DNA of 64,000 nucleotides from Asanoa hainanensis (GCF_900188485.1 NZ_FZPH01000010.1:1-64000); one strand, 5' to 3'; shown: positions 45,852 to 55,732, counted from the first letter of the stretch. Notes: generated by a model not told the origin, from the sequence alone. Numbers and translations: made by a program.

Positions 45852-46798
45852 TGGCCGCCTTGTCGGACGCCCTGCTGGTGGTGGCCATGCTCGGCTACCT
45901 CGTCGCGATGATCTGCTACGCCGCCGTGTACGCGTTCGGCGAGCGCGGCGTCGTGGCCAAGGTCGCGACGCGCGAGCTCGTCGGGGCCGGCGGTCCTCCG
46001 GTGGTCGAGGTCGTCGAGGAAGTACGCAAGCCGGCGCCCCGCCAGTCGTGGGCCGACCGGATCGCCGGTTGGGTGCTGATGCTTGCCGGTGTCGCCCAGA
46101 TCGGGTCCCTGATCTTCCGCGGCGTCGCCGGACATCGGCTGCCGTGGGGCAACATGTACGAGTACGTCCTCGCGGCCACCTCGGTCGCCGCGGTGGCGTG
46201 GATCGTCGTGATGGTCCGCCGTCCGACGCTGCGCCACCTGGGCCTCTACGTTGCGCTGACGCAGGTCGTCCTGCTCGGCGTCGCGGCGCTCCTGCTCTAC
46301 GTGCCGGTCGGCCCGCTGGTGCCGGCGCTCGACTCGTACTGGCTGGCCATCCACGTCACCGCCGTAGCCATCTCGTCGGGCGTGTTCCTGATCGGCTTCG
46401 TGCCGGCCGGCCTGTTCCTGCTGCGGGCGGGCTACGACAAGGGCAAGCACGGCTTCCCGTTCAGCCTGGGCGAGAAGCTACCGGCCGCGGCGGTGCTGGA
46501 GCGGCTGTCCTTCCGGCTGCACGCGTTCGCGTTCCCGATCTGGACCTTCGGCGCCCTGATCGCGGGCCCGATCTGGGCGGAGTCGGCGTGGGGCCGGTAC
46601 TGGGGCTGGGACCCCAAGGAGGTGTGGGCCTTCATCTCATGGATCGTCTACGCGGGCTACCTGCACGCCCGGGCGACGCCGAGCGTCAAGCAGACAACGG
46701 CGACCTGGATCGCGGTGCTGGGCTTCCTGACGATGCTGATGAACCTGTTCGGCGTCAACATCTTCTTCACGGGCCTCCATTCGTACGGCGGCCTCTGA
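45851..46798 (+). CDS. ccsB: cytochrome c biogenesis protein CcsB (CcsA/ResC family)
   Basis: The 315-residue protein has about eight helices and the tryptophan-rich haem-handling motif, here WGRYWGWDPKEVWAFISW near residue 250. Haem-ligand histidines are in YWLAIHVTAVAISSGVF, and VNIFFTGLHSYGGL lies at the C-terminus. It works with ResB. It is the last gene of the coupled operon; the next gene starts 82 bases later. Confidence 0.95.
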   Translation: MAALSDALLVVAMLGYLVAMICYAAVYAFGERGVVAKVATRELVGAGGPPVVEVVEEVRKPAPRQSWADRIAGWVLMLAGVAQIGSLIFRGVAGHRLPWGNMYEYVLAATSVAAVAWIVVMVRRPTLRHLGLYVALTQVVLLGVAALLLYVPVGPLVPALDSYWLAIHVTAVAISSGVFLIGFVPAGLFLLRAGYDKGKHGFPFSLGEKLPAAAVLERLSFRLHAFAFPIWTFGALIAGPIWAESAWGRYWGWDPKEVWAFISWIVYAGYLHARATPSVKQTTATWIAVLGFLTMLMNLFGVNIFFTGLHSYGGL

Positions 46799-46879
46799 CC
46801 TCCACCCGATCGGCCAGGCGCACTGGCTTGATCAACTCGCTAGGCTCCTGTTGTTGATCTTGGCAACGGGGAGCACGAG

Positions 46880-49468
46880 ATGCGGCTTGGTCGCGGCTTG
46901 GTATGGGTAGCAGTCGGTGCGTTGGTGGTGGCCGGACTGCCGATGATCGGCGGGACTGCCGCCCGGGCGGCTGAGCCGCCGTCGACGATCTACGTCGCCG
47001 ACATTTGTCACGGCCCGTCGGACGGCACCGAAGCGCGGCCCTACTGCTCGATCTCCGAAGCGGCCGCGGTCGCGAAGCCCGGCCAGACCGTCGCCGTCGG
47101 CACGGGGGTCTACCCCGGCCCGTTCGTCGTGCCGTCGGGGCAACCGGGCAAGCCGATCACGTTCTCCGGATACCGGGGGGCTTACGGCCGCACCGCCATC
47201 GACCAGAATGCGACCGGGCCGGCCATTGTGTTCTCCGGCGCGCACGATGTCGTCGTGGACGGCTTTGATGTCGGCTACGGCCAAACCCGCCCCACGGTCG
47301 TCATCGAGAACTCCAGCAACATCACCTTTTCCGACGCTCGAATCGTCGCGAACAAGGACCCAGGTGTTGAGATCAAGGGCGACTCGCATGCGGTGACGGT
47401 CAGTGGCACCACGGTGAGGGCAATACGAGCGCGGGCCTTCGTGGTCGGGGCCGGTACGACCGACACCGTGCTCAGCGGCAACAGTGTGTTGTCGACGTCG
47501 GGCGTGGTTGCCCCGTTGGACCCGGCGATCACGGTCACCGACGCCCCGAGGACGACCATCACGAACAACACTGTCGTCGTCGACTGCGCCGCCGGAGTCG
47601 CCGTGACAGGCGCCTCGGCCGGTTTCGCTCTTTACAACACGATTGTGCGTTCGACGTTGCTCAGCCTCCCGGGTCATTGCAAGGCCGACGCAGGGCTGGA
47701 TGCGGCCAGCGTGGCACCGGTGACCGTCAGCGGCGCGGCGACAACTGATGGACGGGTCGACTACAACGTGATCGACCCCGGACATGGTGGGCCGCTCTAC
47801 TCCTGGGCCGGAGCCGACTACGCGAATCCGACCTTGTTCCAGGCCTCCACCGGGCAGGGGTCGCACGACATCGGCGCGGACCCGAAGCTCGACGCGGTCG
47901 ATGAGAGCTCGTACGGGGCCGGCTGGAGTCCAGGCGACAGCTCTCCCGCGATCGACTCGGCACTCGCCGACGCTCCTGGGATTCTCGCCACCGACCTGCG
48001 CGGCAACGCGCATGCTGACAAACCCGACGTTGCCAACAGCGGCGGCGGATACGTCGACCGGGGTGCCGTCGAGCTTGTCCCCACGCCCACCGTCACCACG
48101 GCGATCTCCCACACACCCGGCGGGGGTGCCTTGGACACGGTGTTCACCGGCGACCGGACCTATCCCTGGCCTACGGACGGGCCGATCGGAACGTTCCTCG
48201 TCCGCGGAGACGGCCAGCGCGAGGTGCGGAGCCGCGACGGAGTTGTGCCGTTCACCTTCCGCGGCCCTGGCCAGGCCTGCGCGACGGTCACGTTCAGCCT
48301 CAGTGGCTTCCGCCTCGGCGGCAGCGTGCCCTACATCGACTCGCCGTGTATGACGGTGGGCGGTGGTTACGCCGCGATCACTCCGCAGCGGGTGCTCGAC
48401 ACGCGCTCGGCCGTCGGGGCGCCGGACACCACGCCGTTGCCCAGTCATGGACAGCTGAGCTTCGCCATTCCCGGTGTGGCGGCGACCGCCAGCGCCGTCG
48501 TCCTCAACGTCGCGGTGACGAAGCCGGCAAGTTCTGGCTCGTTGGGCGTGATGCCGTCCGACAAGTTCTGGTCCGTCGGCACGAACCTCCATTTCGTCGC
48601 CAACCAGACGATCGCCAACTTGGTGACCGTCCCGGTGCACGACGGCAAGGTGTCGCTCTACAACGACAGCGCCGGCACCGTGCACGTCCTCGCCGACCTG
48701 GTCGGCTACTACGCGAACACCGCGAACGGCTTCACCGCCGGCACGCCGGCGCGGGTGCTCGACACCCGCAACGCCATTGGTGTGCCCGGGTCTGTCCCGG
48801 TCGGCGCGCAGGGCCGAGTCATCGTGGACGTGTCGTCGCGGGTACCGGCCGGCACGACCGCGGTCGCGCTCAACCTGACCATCACCAAGCCCACTCAGAG
48901 TGGGCACATCACCGTGTTCCCGAACGGCTCCCCGGTGCCGGTGGCGTCGAACGTCAACTTCGTCGCCGGCCAGACGGTGAACAACATGGTGATCGCGCCC
49001 GTCGTTGGTGGGAAGATCGCGCTCGCGCACGGCGGCTCCGGCGCCGTGCACGTGATCGCCGACTTGGCCGGTTGGTTCGCGCCTGGTGCCGGTGGCGCGT
49101 TCCTGCCGACCTATCTGAGTCGTCGTCTGTTCGGACCCAACGGCGTCGCCGGGCTGATCGGGCCGGGGCAGTCGGTGCGGGTCTTCATCGACAGCAGCCA
49201 GTGTGGACCCGTCCGCTGCGAGCCACGTAGCTCTGTGGTCGCGAACCTGACGGTCGAGAGTGCGGCTGCGGCGGGCTACCTGTCCATCTACCCGTACGGC
49301 CAGCCCCGGCCGGTGATGTCCGTCCTCAACTTCAACAAGGGACAGACCGTGTCCACGCAGGCCACTGTGGGCATCGCCGAAGACTCTTTCGTGATATTCA
49401 ATAGCAGCTCGACGACTGTCGAGGTGTCCGTCGACCAGTTCGGCTTCTACTTCGGATCGGTGTCCTAG
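46880..49468 (+). CDS. large secreted beta-helix protein with VLDTR repeats
   Basis: The 862-residue protein has a Sec signal peptide (RGLVWVAVGALVVAGLPMIG, cleavage after ARA), then a right-handed parallel beta-helix typical of surface polysaccharide-binding or -cleaving proteins (about 50-400: SISEAAAVAKPGQTVAVGTG, DVVVDGFDVGYG, TTITNNTVVVDCAAGVAVTG). From about residue 500 come three repeats of about 120 residues built on RVLDTR, ATASAVVLNVAVTKP, GYLSIYPYGQPRP and VHVLADLVGYY. These are cell-surface modules common in actinobacteria. No sortase signal is visible. GGGGAG precedes the ATG. A tandem paralogue follows. Confidence 0.85.
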   Translation: MRLGRGLVWVAVGALVVAGLPMIGGTAARAAEPPSTIYVADICHGPSDGTEARPYCSISEAAAVAKPGQTVAVGTGVYPGPFVVPSGQPGKPITFSGYRGAYGRTAIDQNATGPAIVFSGAHDVVVDGFDVGYGQTRPTVVIENSSNITFSDARIVANKDPGVEIKGDSHAVTVSGTTVRAIRARAFVVGAGTTDTVLSGNSVLSTSGVVAPLDPAITVTDAPRTTITNNTVVVDCAAGVAVTGASAGFALYNTIVRSTLLSLPGHCKADAGLDAASVAPVTVSGAATTDGRVDYNVIDPGHGGPLYSWAGADYANPTLFQASTGQGSHDIGADPKLDAVDESSYGAGWSPGDSSPAIDSALADAPGILATDLRGNAHADKPDVANSGGGYVDRGAVELVPTPTVTTAISHTPGGGALDTVFTGDRTYPWPTDGPIGTFLVRGDGQREVRSRDGVVPFTFRGPGQACATVTFSLSGFRLGGSVPYIDSPCMTVGGGYAAITPQRVLDTRSAVGAPDTTPLPSHGQLSFAIPGVAATASAVVLNVAVTKPASSGSLGVMPSDKFWSVGTNLHFVANQTIANLVTVPVHDGKVSLYNDSAGTVHVLADLVGYYANTANGFTAGTPARVLDTRNAIGVPGSVPVGAQGRVIVDVSSRVPAGTTAVALNLTITKPTQSGHITVFPNGSPVPVASNVNFVAGQTVNNMVIAPVVGGKIALAHGGSGAVHVIADLAGWFAPGAGGAFLPTYLSRRLFGPNGVAGLIGPGQSVRVFIDSSQCGPVRCEPRSSVVANLTVESAAAAGYLSIYPYGQPRPVMSVLNFNKGQTVSTQATVGIAEDSFVIFNSSSTTVEVSVDQFGFYFGSVS

Positions 49469-49472
49469 AACC

Positions 49473-52052
49473 GTGTCAGGCCTTCGCCGCGGTCTCGTAC
49501 CGCTGATCGCCGCTGTCCTCATGACAGCCGTGCTTCCGCCGTCAGGAGTCAGCGCTGCGGCCGAACTATCGGCGACCATCCACGTCAGGCCGCGGTGTGA
49601 CGAGACCGCAGATGGCAGTGTGCGGTACCCGTTCTGTTCGATCACGGAAGCGACTAAGGTCGCCCAGCCGGGTCAGACCATCGAGGTGCAGCCAGCCGAT
49701 TACGTGGAGTCGGTGGTCGTCACCTCGTCGGGCCAGCCGGGCAGGCCGATTACGATCAAGGCGGTCCGCGGCCCGGGGCGGCCGGCGACCGTGCGGGCCG
49801 ACCAGAAGCAAGACGCGCCGGCCTTTCTGCTCTCCGGCGTGCATGATGTCGTCGTCGACGGCTTCCAGATCGGCCTGAACGGCTCCAACTCGGCACTGGT
49901 CATCGAGAACTCCAGCGACGTCACGGTCACCAACGGCTGGCTGCTGACGTCCGCGCGGGTGACCGCGCAGATCAAAGGTGACTCGCACCGGGTGACCGTT
50001 AGCGAGATGGTGACGCGAGGATTTCACCAGTCGACCTTCGAAGTGAGCGGCGGTGCCACCGACACGCTGCTCACCGGCAACAGCGTCTACCAGGAGCGGC
50101 CCTCCAACGGCAACCAGCCGGCCATCCGGGTCGTCGACGCACCACGGACGACCATCACCAACAACACGATCGTGACGGACTGTGTCGTTGGTGTCACGGT
50201 CGCCGGCTCCTCGGCGGGGTTCGGCCTCCATAACTCGATCGTGCGGACCAATCTGCCCAACAGTCCCGGTAGCTGTAGCCCACCGCAGGCACCGCCCTCG
50301 GCGGATGCCATTCCGGTGATGGTCGACGGCCCGGCCACACACGACAGCGAACTCGACTACAACCTGCTCGACCCGGTGCACGGCGGTCCGCTGTACTGGT
50401 GGGCCGGCACGACCTATTCGGATCCAGCCGCTTTCGCGACCGCGACCGGCCGCGGCGCCCACGACATCGCGGCTGATCCGAAATTGGGGAGCAACGATCC
50501 AGGGGTAAGCGGGTGGAGCGTCAAGGAGGATTCGCCGGCGATCGACTCGGCGCGCGCGGACGCGCCGGGAGTTCTCGGTCGTGACCTGCGCGGCAACCCG
50601 CACGCTGACAAGCCGGACACTCCCAACACCGGCGGTGGATACGTCGACCGTGGCTCCGCCGAACTGCTGCCGAAACCGGAGGTCTCGTTAGGTTTCGGCC
50701 GGGCGGGCGGCGGCAGCCTCGAGACGATCGCCACGGCGACCGCCAATTATGGGTGGTCGACCGACGGGCCGGCGGGCACGGCGCTCTTCTATTCGTTCAA
50801 CAACCCGTCCGACCAGCCGGCCGTTCTCACGCACACCGGCAGCGTCCGATTCACCTTTCACCGGGCGGGCGTTGCCTGCGTGAGCATCCAGTTCAGCACT
50901 GACGGGTTCCGCACGCCTTTGCCGGCACAGGAGCTCTCGCAATGCATAGTGCTCGGCTCCTCGTTCACCCCGTCGACCCCGCAGCGTGTGCTCGACACCC
51001 GGTCCGGCATCGGTGTTCCGGGCAACACCCCGATCGGGCCGAACGGTGATCTGGACCTGAAGCTCCCGGCGCCGTTCGCGGCAGCGAACGCCGTCGTCCT
51101 CAACGTCACCGTGACCCAGCCCACCGCACACGGCTACCTCACCGTTTATCCGCCGGTAGGCGAGCCGGAGTCATCGAACATCAACTTTGTCGCCGGGCAT
51201 ACGATCGCCAACCTTGTGACGGTGCCGGTGATCGATGGTCAGGTGCGGTTGTCCAGCAGTAGCTCGGGCACCGTGCACGTCGTCGCGGATGTTGCCGGGT
51301 ACTACGGGAACACCGGCGCGGCCATGCGGGCGCCAGCCCCGGCCCGCGTACTCGACACCCGGAGTGCGGTCGGCGTGCCTGGCACGACCCCGATCGGCGC
51401 GCAGGGGCGGGTGACGGTCGACGTGTCGTCGCGAGTGCCGGCCGGCACGACCGCGGTCGCGTTGAACCTGACGGTCACCAAGCCGAGTCAGAGTGGACAC
51501 ATCACGGCGTTCCCGCCCGGCGCCGCTGTGCCGACGGCTTCGAACCTGAACTTCGTGGCCGCACGGACGGTGAACAACATGGTGATCGCGCCGGTCGTCG
51601 ACGGGAAGGTCGCGTTGGCGCACGGCGGCTCGGGGACCGTGCACCTGATCGCGGACCTGACCGCTTGGTTCGGTCCGGGCGCTACGGACACGTACCTGCC
51701 GACGTCCCCGACGCGGATCCTCAACACCCGCATGACCGGCACACCGGTGGGCCCTGGCCAGACGGTGCGGGTCTCGGTAAACGCATGGGAGTGCTTCGAC
51801 CGCCCGTGCTCGCCCAGCGCGATCGTGGCGAACGTGACCGTCACCAACACGAAGTCCGCAGGCTATCTGACCGTCTACCCGTACGGCCAGTCCCGCCCGA
51901 CCGCGTCCGCCATCAACTTCACCGCCGGGCAGACGGTGGCGAACCTGGTCACCGTCGGCCTGGGGTCGGATTCGTTCCTCGTCTACAACAGCAGCGCGGC
52001 GCCCGTCGACGTGCTCGTGGACCAGGCCGGCTTCTACCTGTCGCCGGCCTGA
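49473..52052 (+). CDS. tandem paralogue: secreted beta-helix protein with VLDTR repeats
   Basis: The 859-residue protein (GTG start four bases after the previous stop) repeats the architecture of the first: signal peptide (GLVPLIAAVLMTAVLPPSGV), beta-helix (SITEATKVAQPGQTIEVQPA, HDVVVDGFQIGLNG, TTITNNTIVTDCVVGVTVAG) and three C-terminal modules (RVLDTRSGIGVPGNTPIG, SRVPAGTTAVALNLTVTKPS, VHVVADVAGYYGN). Cysteine positions are shared. The pair arose by duplication, and long parts of the repeat modules are almost identical between the two genes. Function is unknown; adhesion or carbohydrate contact is a guess. Confidence 0.85.
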   Translation: MSGLRRGLVPLIAAVLMTAVLPPSGVSAAAELSATIHVRPRCDETADGSVRYPFCSITEATKVAQPGQTIEVQPADYVESVVVTSSGQPGRPITIKAVRGPGRPATVRADQKQDAPAFLLSGVHDVVVDGFQIGLNGSNSALVIENSSDVTVTNGWLLTSARVTAQIKGDSHRVTVSEMVTRGFHQSTFEVSGGATDTLLTGNSVYQERPSNGNQPAIRVVDAPRTTITNNTIVTDCVVGVTVAGSSAGFGLHNSIVRTNLPNSPGSCSPPQAPPSADAIPVMVDGPATHDSELDYNLLDPVHGGPLYWWAGTTYSDPAAFATATGRGAHDIAADPKLGSNDPGVSGWSVKEDSPAIDSARADAPGVLGRDLRGNPHADKPDTPNTGGGYVDRGSAELLPKPEVSLGFGRAGGGSLETIATATANYGWSTDGPAGTALFYSFNNPSDQPAVLTHTGSVRFTFHRAGVACVSIQFSTDGFRTPLPAQELSQCIVLGSSFTPSTPQRVLDTRSGIGVPGNTPIGPNGDLDLKLPAPFAAANAVVLNVTVTQPTAHGYLTVYPPVGEPESSNINFVAGHTIANLVTVPVIDGQVRLSSSSSGTVHVVADVAGYYGNTGAAMRAPAPARVLDTRSAVGVPGTTPIGAQGRVTVDVSSRVPAGTTAVALNLTVTKPSQSGHITAFPPGAAVPTASNLNFVAARTVNNMVIAPVVDGKVALAHGGSGTVHLIADLTAWFGPGATDTYLPTSPTRILNTRMTGTPVGPGQTVRVSVNAWECFDRPCSPSAIVANVTVTNTKSAGYLTVYPYGQSRPTASAINFTAGQTVANLVTVGLGSDSFLVYNSSAAPVDVLVDQAGFYLSPA

Positions 52053-52074
52053 CGCACGTCACTATCCTGTCCCG

Positions 52075-52500
52075 ATGCGACACACCTGGCGGGTATCGCC
52101 GGCCGGTCGGATCGCCGGGATCGTGTTCATGGCCTTCGGGCTGTGGGTCATGGTCCGCGCGCTGCTGTCCGGCGCGCGGGACGGCTATGAACTGGCCATC
52201 TGGTACGGGTTCGGCTTCGGCCTGGCCGCCGTGCTCGTGCCGCTGCTGTTCGCGCTGCGGCCGGCCGTGACGCTGACCGGCACCGAGGTCGAGGTGCGCA
52301 ACCCGTTGCGCAGCCGGCGCGTGCCGCTCGGCGACATCACCGACGCCAAGACCGGCTACGGTGGCCTGCGCATCGAGACCCGGGACGGCCGCGCGGTCAC
52401 CGCGTGGGCCGTGCAGAAGTCCAACCTGGCCAGTTGGTCCGGCAAGCACACCCGGGCCGACGACGTCGCCGACGCGATCCGGGCACAGGCGGTTTCGTAA
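52075..52500 (+). CDS. small PH-domain membrane protein
   Basis: The 141-residue protein has two helices (RIAGIVFMAFGLWVMVRALL and LAIWYGFGFGLAAVLVPLLF) and a C-terminal bacterial PH-like fold (VTLTGTEVEVRNPLRSRRVP, LGDITDAKTGYGGLRIETRD). This matches the short actinobacterial PH-domain proteins that sit at the membrane. No function is assigned. It lies 22 bases after the beta-helix gene and 58 before the sigma factor. Confidence 0.78.
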   Translation: MRHTWRVSPAGRIAGIVFMAFGLWVMVRALLSGARDGYELAIWYGFGFGLAAVLVPLLFALRPAVTLTGTEVEVRNPLRSRRVPLGDITDAKTGYGGLRIETRDGRAVTAWAVQKSNLASWSGKHTRADDVADAIRAQAVS

Positions 52501-52558
52501 GAAGACTCAAGCAGCAGCCGCTGCCCCGGCGGCGTTGTCAGGGGTATGAGGAACAAGC

Positions 52559-53083
52559 ATGGACGCTGATCTCGAAGCGGAGTTCAGCGAGTTCGTCGGT
52601 GCCCGGTCGCACGCGTTGTTCCGCACGGCGCTCGCGCTGACCGGCCACCGCCAGCAAGCCGAGGATCTGCTTCAGACGGTGCTCGTCAAGGGCGCCCGGC
52701 ACTGGCCGCGGATCCGGTCCGGCGCGCCCGAGGCGTACCTGCGCACCGCGCTCTATCGCCAGCAGACCAGCTGGTGGCGCAGCCTGCGCCGGCGGGCCGA
52801 GGTGGCCACCGACGTGGTGCCGGAGCGGGCGTCGGTGGGCGACCCGACCGCGACCGTCGACCTGCACCTGGCCCTGCGCCAAGCGCTCGCCCGCTTGGCG
52901 CCGAGGCACCGTGCGGTGCTGGTGCTGCGCTACTTCGAGGACCGTCCCGACGCGGAGATCGCGGAGATCCTCGGCTGCGCCGAGTCGACCGTCCGCAGCC
53001 AAGCGGCGCGGGCCATCGCCCGACTGCGCGTGCTCGCCCCAGAACTGACCACGTCCGACACGAAGCAGGAGGTGTCGCGATGA
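52559..53083 (+). CDS. SigE-family ECF RNA polymerase sigma factor
   Basis: The 174-residue protein has region 2 (ALFRTALALTGHRQQAEDLL, TVLVKGARHWPRI) and region 4 (LAPRHRAVLVLRYFEDRPDA, EIAEILGCAESTVRSQAARA). It is the same SigE-like type as the factor at 2249-2713. GAGGAA lies before the ATG. The stop overlaps the next gene by four bases (ATGA). It presumably directs its own operon, but no promoter motif was confirmed. Confidence 0.9.
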   Translation: MDADLEAEFSEFVGARSHALFRTALALTGHRQQAEDLLQTVLVKGARHWPRIRSGAPEAYLRTALYRQQTSWWRSLRRRAEVATDVVPERASVGDPTATVDLHLALRQALARLAPRHRAVLVLRYFEDRPDAEIAEILGCAESTVRSQAARAIARLRVLAPELTTSDTKQEVSR

Positions 53084-54225
53084 ACGACCGTCTCGCGGGT
53101 GCGCTGCGGCAGACGTTCGACGAGATCGCCGACGCGGGACCGCCGCCGCAGGGGCTGGCCCGAGCCGCGCTGGCCGGTGCGCGGCGCAGCCGCCGTGGCC
53201 GGGTCGGCGGTGCTGTCGCCCTCGCCCTGTGTGCCGCGTTGGCCAGCGGCGTCGCGGTCAGCGGCCTCGGCGAAGAAGGCGGCCAGGGAGGCCAAGGCCA
53301 GGCCGGCCAGGGTGGGCCACCCCTCAACGCTCCCGGTGATGCGGTGGTCATGGCGTACAGCGGAGTCCGGGACCTGGCCGTGGAGGACGGCAGCCCGGCC
53401 TTCAACTACTCGCTGCTGCTGGACCGCGCGACGGGCAAGTACGAACGGATCGCCTACCGGTACGCGATGCCGTCGCCGGACGGCGAGCGAGTGCTGGTCG
53501 CGGTCGGCGACAACAGCGCACCCCACCCGAGCCGGGTGGGGATCATGAACCGGGCGACCGGCTCCGTGCGCTGGTTTCCGGACATCCCGGGCACCGTGGG
53601 CGACGGCGTGTGGTCGCCGGACGGCAAGCGGGTCGCGTTCCGGAACACGTCCAAGTCCGGCCCGATCACCGCGCTCGTGGCCGACGCCGAGACCCTGACC
53701 AGCGACGAGGTGCCGCTGCCGGACTTCCGCGAGGGTGACGTGCGGATGCGCTGGACGCCCGACAGCGCCGGCTTCGCGATCACCCTGGCGCGGTCACCCG
53801 ACGAGGCCACGGCAGCCCAGGCGAGTGAGGTCCGCTACTACGGCCTCGATGGGAAGCAGCGACACTCGCTGCCCGTACCCGATGCCAGCTTCACGGCCGC
53901 ACCGGCTTTCTCCGCCGGCGGGCAACTGGCCGTCAGCGGGCCGAAGGGCGGCGACGGGCCGCTGGAGGTCGCGATCGTCGATCCCCAGTCCGGCGCCGTG
54001 CACTCCCGCTTCACGCTGGCCGAGTCGGGGGCGATCGTCGACTGGGTCGGCGAGGCCCACCTGCTGGTCCGCACCTTCGGTCGCCAGGCGGAGCAGCTGA
54101 AGCTCGTCGGCCTCGACGGGGTCGTGGTCAAGGAGCTCACGCCGCCGGAAGACGTCTTCGCGCAGCAGATCTTCGTCGGCCCCGCCGACGGACTGCCGGA
54201 CTCCGCGGCCGACCTGACCTTCTGA
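53080..54225 (+). CDS. membrane-anchored propeller-like protein, sigma partner
   Basis: The 381-residue protein has a short cytoplasmic N-terminus (MNDRLAGALRQTFDEIADAG), one membrane helix (GGAVALALCAALASGVAVSG), a Gly/Gln-rich linker and a TolB/WD40-like domain (YAMPSPDGERVLVAVGDN, GVWSPDGKRVAFRNTSKS, MRWTPDSAGFAITLA, FSAGGQLAVSGPKGGDG). It differs from its paralogue at 966-2252 in having no second helix at the C-terminus. Anti-sigma or sensing function is inferred from the coupling to the sigma gene. Confidence 0.8.
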   Translation: MNDRLAGALRQTFDEIADAGPPPQGLARAALAGARRSRRGRVGGAVALALCAALASGVAVSGLGEEGGQGGQGQAGQGGPPLNAPGDAVVMAYSGVRDLAVEDGSPAFNYSLLLDRATGKYERIAYRYAMPSPDGERVLVAVGDNSAPHPSRVGIMNRATGSVRWFPDIPGTVGDGVWSPDGKRVAFRNTSKSGPITALVADAETLTSDEVPLPDFREGDVRMRWTPDSAGFAITLARSPDEATAAQASEVRYYGLDGKQRHSLPVPDASFTAAPAFSAGGQLAVSGPKGGDGPLEVAIVDPQSGAVHSRFTLAESGAIVDWVGEAHLLVRTFGRQAEQLKLVGLDGVVVKELTPPEDVFAQQIFVGPADGLPDSAADLTF

Positions 54226-54274
54226 TCGGGGGGCCGAGACGGTGCGGCACGGGTCATAGGCGAGACTGCTACCT

Positions 54275-55732
54275 ATGGCCCGTGCCTTTCCGTACCCGGA
54301 CCTCAAGGACTTCATCGCCGCCCTCGAGAGCGCCGGTGAGCTGCGGCGCGTCGGTGTGCCGGTCGACCCCACGCTGGAGATCAGCGAGGTGGTGACCCGC
54401 ACCGTGCGGGCCGGCGGGCCGGCGCTGCTGTTCGAACGGCCGACCCGGGGCGAGATGCCGGTCGCGATCAACCTGTTCGGCACCGAGCGGCGCACCGCGA
54501 TGGCGCTCGGCGTCGAGTCGCTCGACGAGGTCGGCGACCGGATCGGCGCGCTGGTCAAGCCCGAGCTGCCGGTGGGCTGGTCGGGGATCCGCGACGGGCT
54601 CGGCAAGGTGTTGCAGCTCAAGTCCGTACCCCCGAAGAAGGTCAAGACGGCCCCCTGCCAGCAGGTGGTCTATCGCGGCAAGGACGTCGACCTCAACCGG
54701 CTGCCGGGGCTCCAGGTCTGGCCGGGCGACGGTGGGATCTTCCACAACTTCGGGCTGACCCACACCAAGCACTCGGAGACCGGGAAGCGCAACCTCGGCC
54801 TCTACCGCCTCCAGCAGCACTCGCACAACACGCTCGGCATGCACTGGCAGATCCACAAGGACTCGACCGCGCACCACGCGGTGGCCGAGCGACGCGGCGA
54901 GCGGCTGCCGGTGGCGATCGCGATCGGCGCGGACCCGGTGGTCAGCTACTCCGCGAGCGCCCCGCTGCCGGGTGACATCGACGAGTACCTGTTCGCGGGC
55001 TTCCTGCGCGGCGAGCGGGTGGAGATGGTCGACTGCCTGACGGTCCCGCTGCAGGTGCCGGCGCAGGCGCAGATCGTGATCGAGGGCTACATCGAGCCCG
55101 GCGAGCGGCTGCCCGAGGGCCCGTTCGGCGACCACACCGGCTTCTACACGCCGGTCGAGCCGTTCCCGGTGCTGCACGTCGAGTGCATCACCACGCAGCG
55201 CGACCCGGTCTACCAGTCGATCATCACGTCGAAGCCGCCGCAGGAGGACCACGGGCTCGGCAAGGCCACCGAGCGGATCTTCCTGCCGCTGCTCAAGCTG
55301 CTGATCCCGGACATCGTCGACTACGACCTGCCGTCCGCAGGGGTGTTCCACAACTGCGTGATCGTCTCGATCAACAAGCGCTACCCGAAGCACGCGCAGA
55401 AGGTGATGAGCGCGGTCTGGGGCGCCCACCTGCTCTCGCTGGCCAAGCTGATCGTGGTCGTCGACGACGACTGCGACGTGCACGACTACGCCGAGGTGGC
55501 GTTCCGCGCGTTCGGCAACGTCGACTACGCGCACGACCTCGTGCTCACCCAGGGGCCGGTCGACCACCTCGACCACGCGTCGTACCAGCAGTTCTGGGGT
55601 GGCAAGGCGGGCGTCGACGCGACCCGCAAGCTGCCGACCGAGGGCTACACCCGCGGTTGGCCGGACGAGATGACCATGTCGCCGGAGATCACGGCCCTGG
55701 TCGACAAGCGGTGGAAGGAGTACGGCATCTGA
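54275..55732 (+). CDS. UbiD-family menaquinone biosynthesis decarboxylase
   Basis: The 485-residue protein has UbiD signatures: YPDLKDFIAALESAGELRRV, VWPGDGGIFHNFGLTHTKHS, IEGYIEPGERLPEGPFGDHT, KRYPKHAQKVMSAVWGAHLL and VVVDDDCDVHDYAEVAFRAF. With MqnP (overlapping, downstream) and UbiX (57664) it fits the late futalosine menaquinone pathway, decarboxylating a prenylated 1,4-dihydroxy-6-naphthoate using prenylated FMN supplied by UbiX. Cytoplasmic. The pathway role is inferred from family and neighbours. Confidence 0.92.
   Translation: MARAFPYPDLKDFIAALESAGELRRVGVPVDPTLEISEVVTRTVRAGGPALLFERPTRGEMPVAINLFGTERRTAMALGVESLDEVGDRIGALVKPELPVGWSGIRDGLGKVLQLKSVPPKKVKTAPCQQVVYRGKDVDLNRLPGLQVWPGDGGIFHNFGLTHTKHSETGKRNLGLYRLQQHSHNTLGMHWQIHKDSTAHHAVAERRGERLPVAIAIGADPVVSYSASAPLPGDIDEYLFAGFLRGERVEMVDCLTVPLQVPAQAQIVIEGYIEPGERLPEGPFGDHTGFYTPVEPFPVLHVECITTQRDPVYQSIITSKPPQEDHGLGKATERIFLPLLKLLIPDIVDYDLPSAGVFHNCVIVSINKRYPKHAQKVMSAVWGAHLLSLAKLIVVVDDDCDVHDYAEVAFRAFGNVDYAHDLVLTQGPVDHLDHASYQQFWGGKAGVDATRKLPTEGYTRGWPDEMTMSPEITALVDKRWKEYGI

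Noticed and set aside
46832-49645. A 937-codon minus-strand frame opposite the first beta-helix gene
   Set aside because: Composition is Arg/His/Gly/Asp-rich without domains, and the plus strand has a signal peptide and clear repeats.
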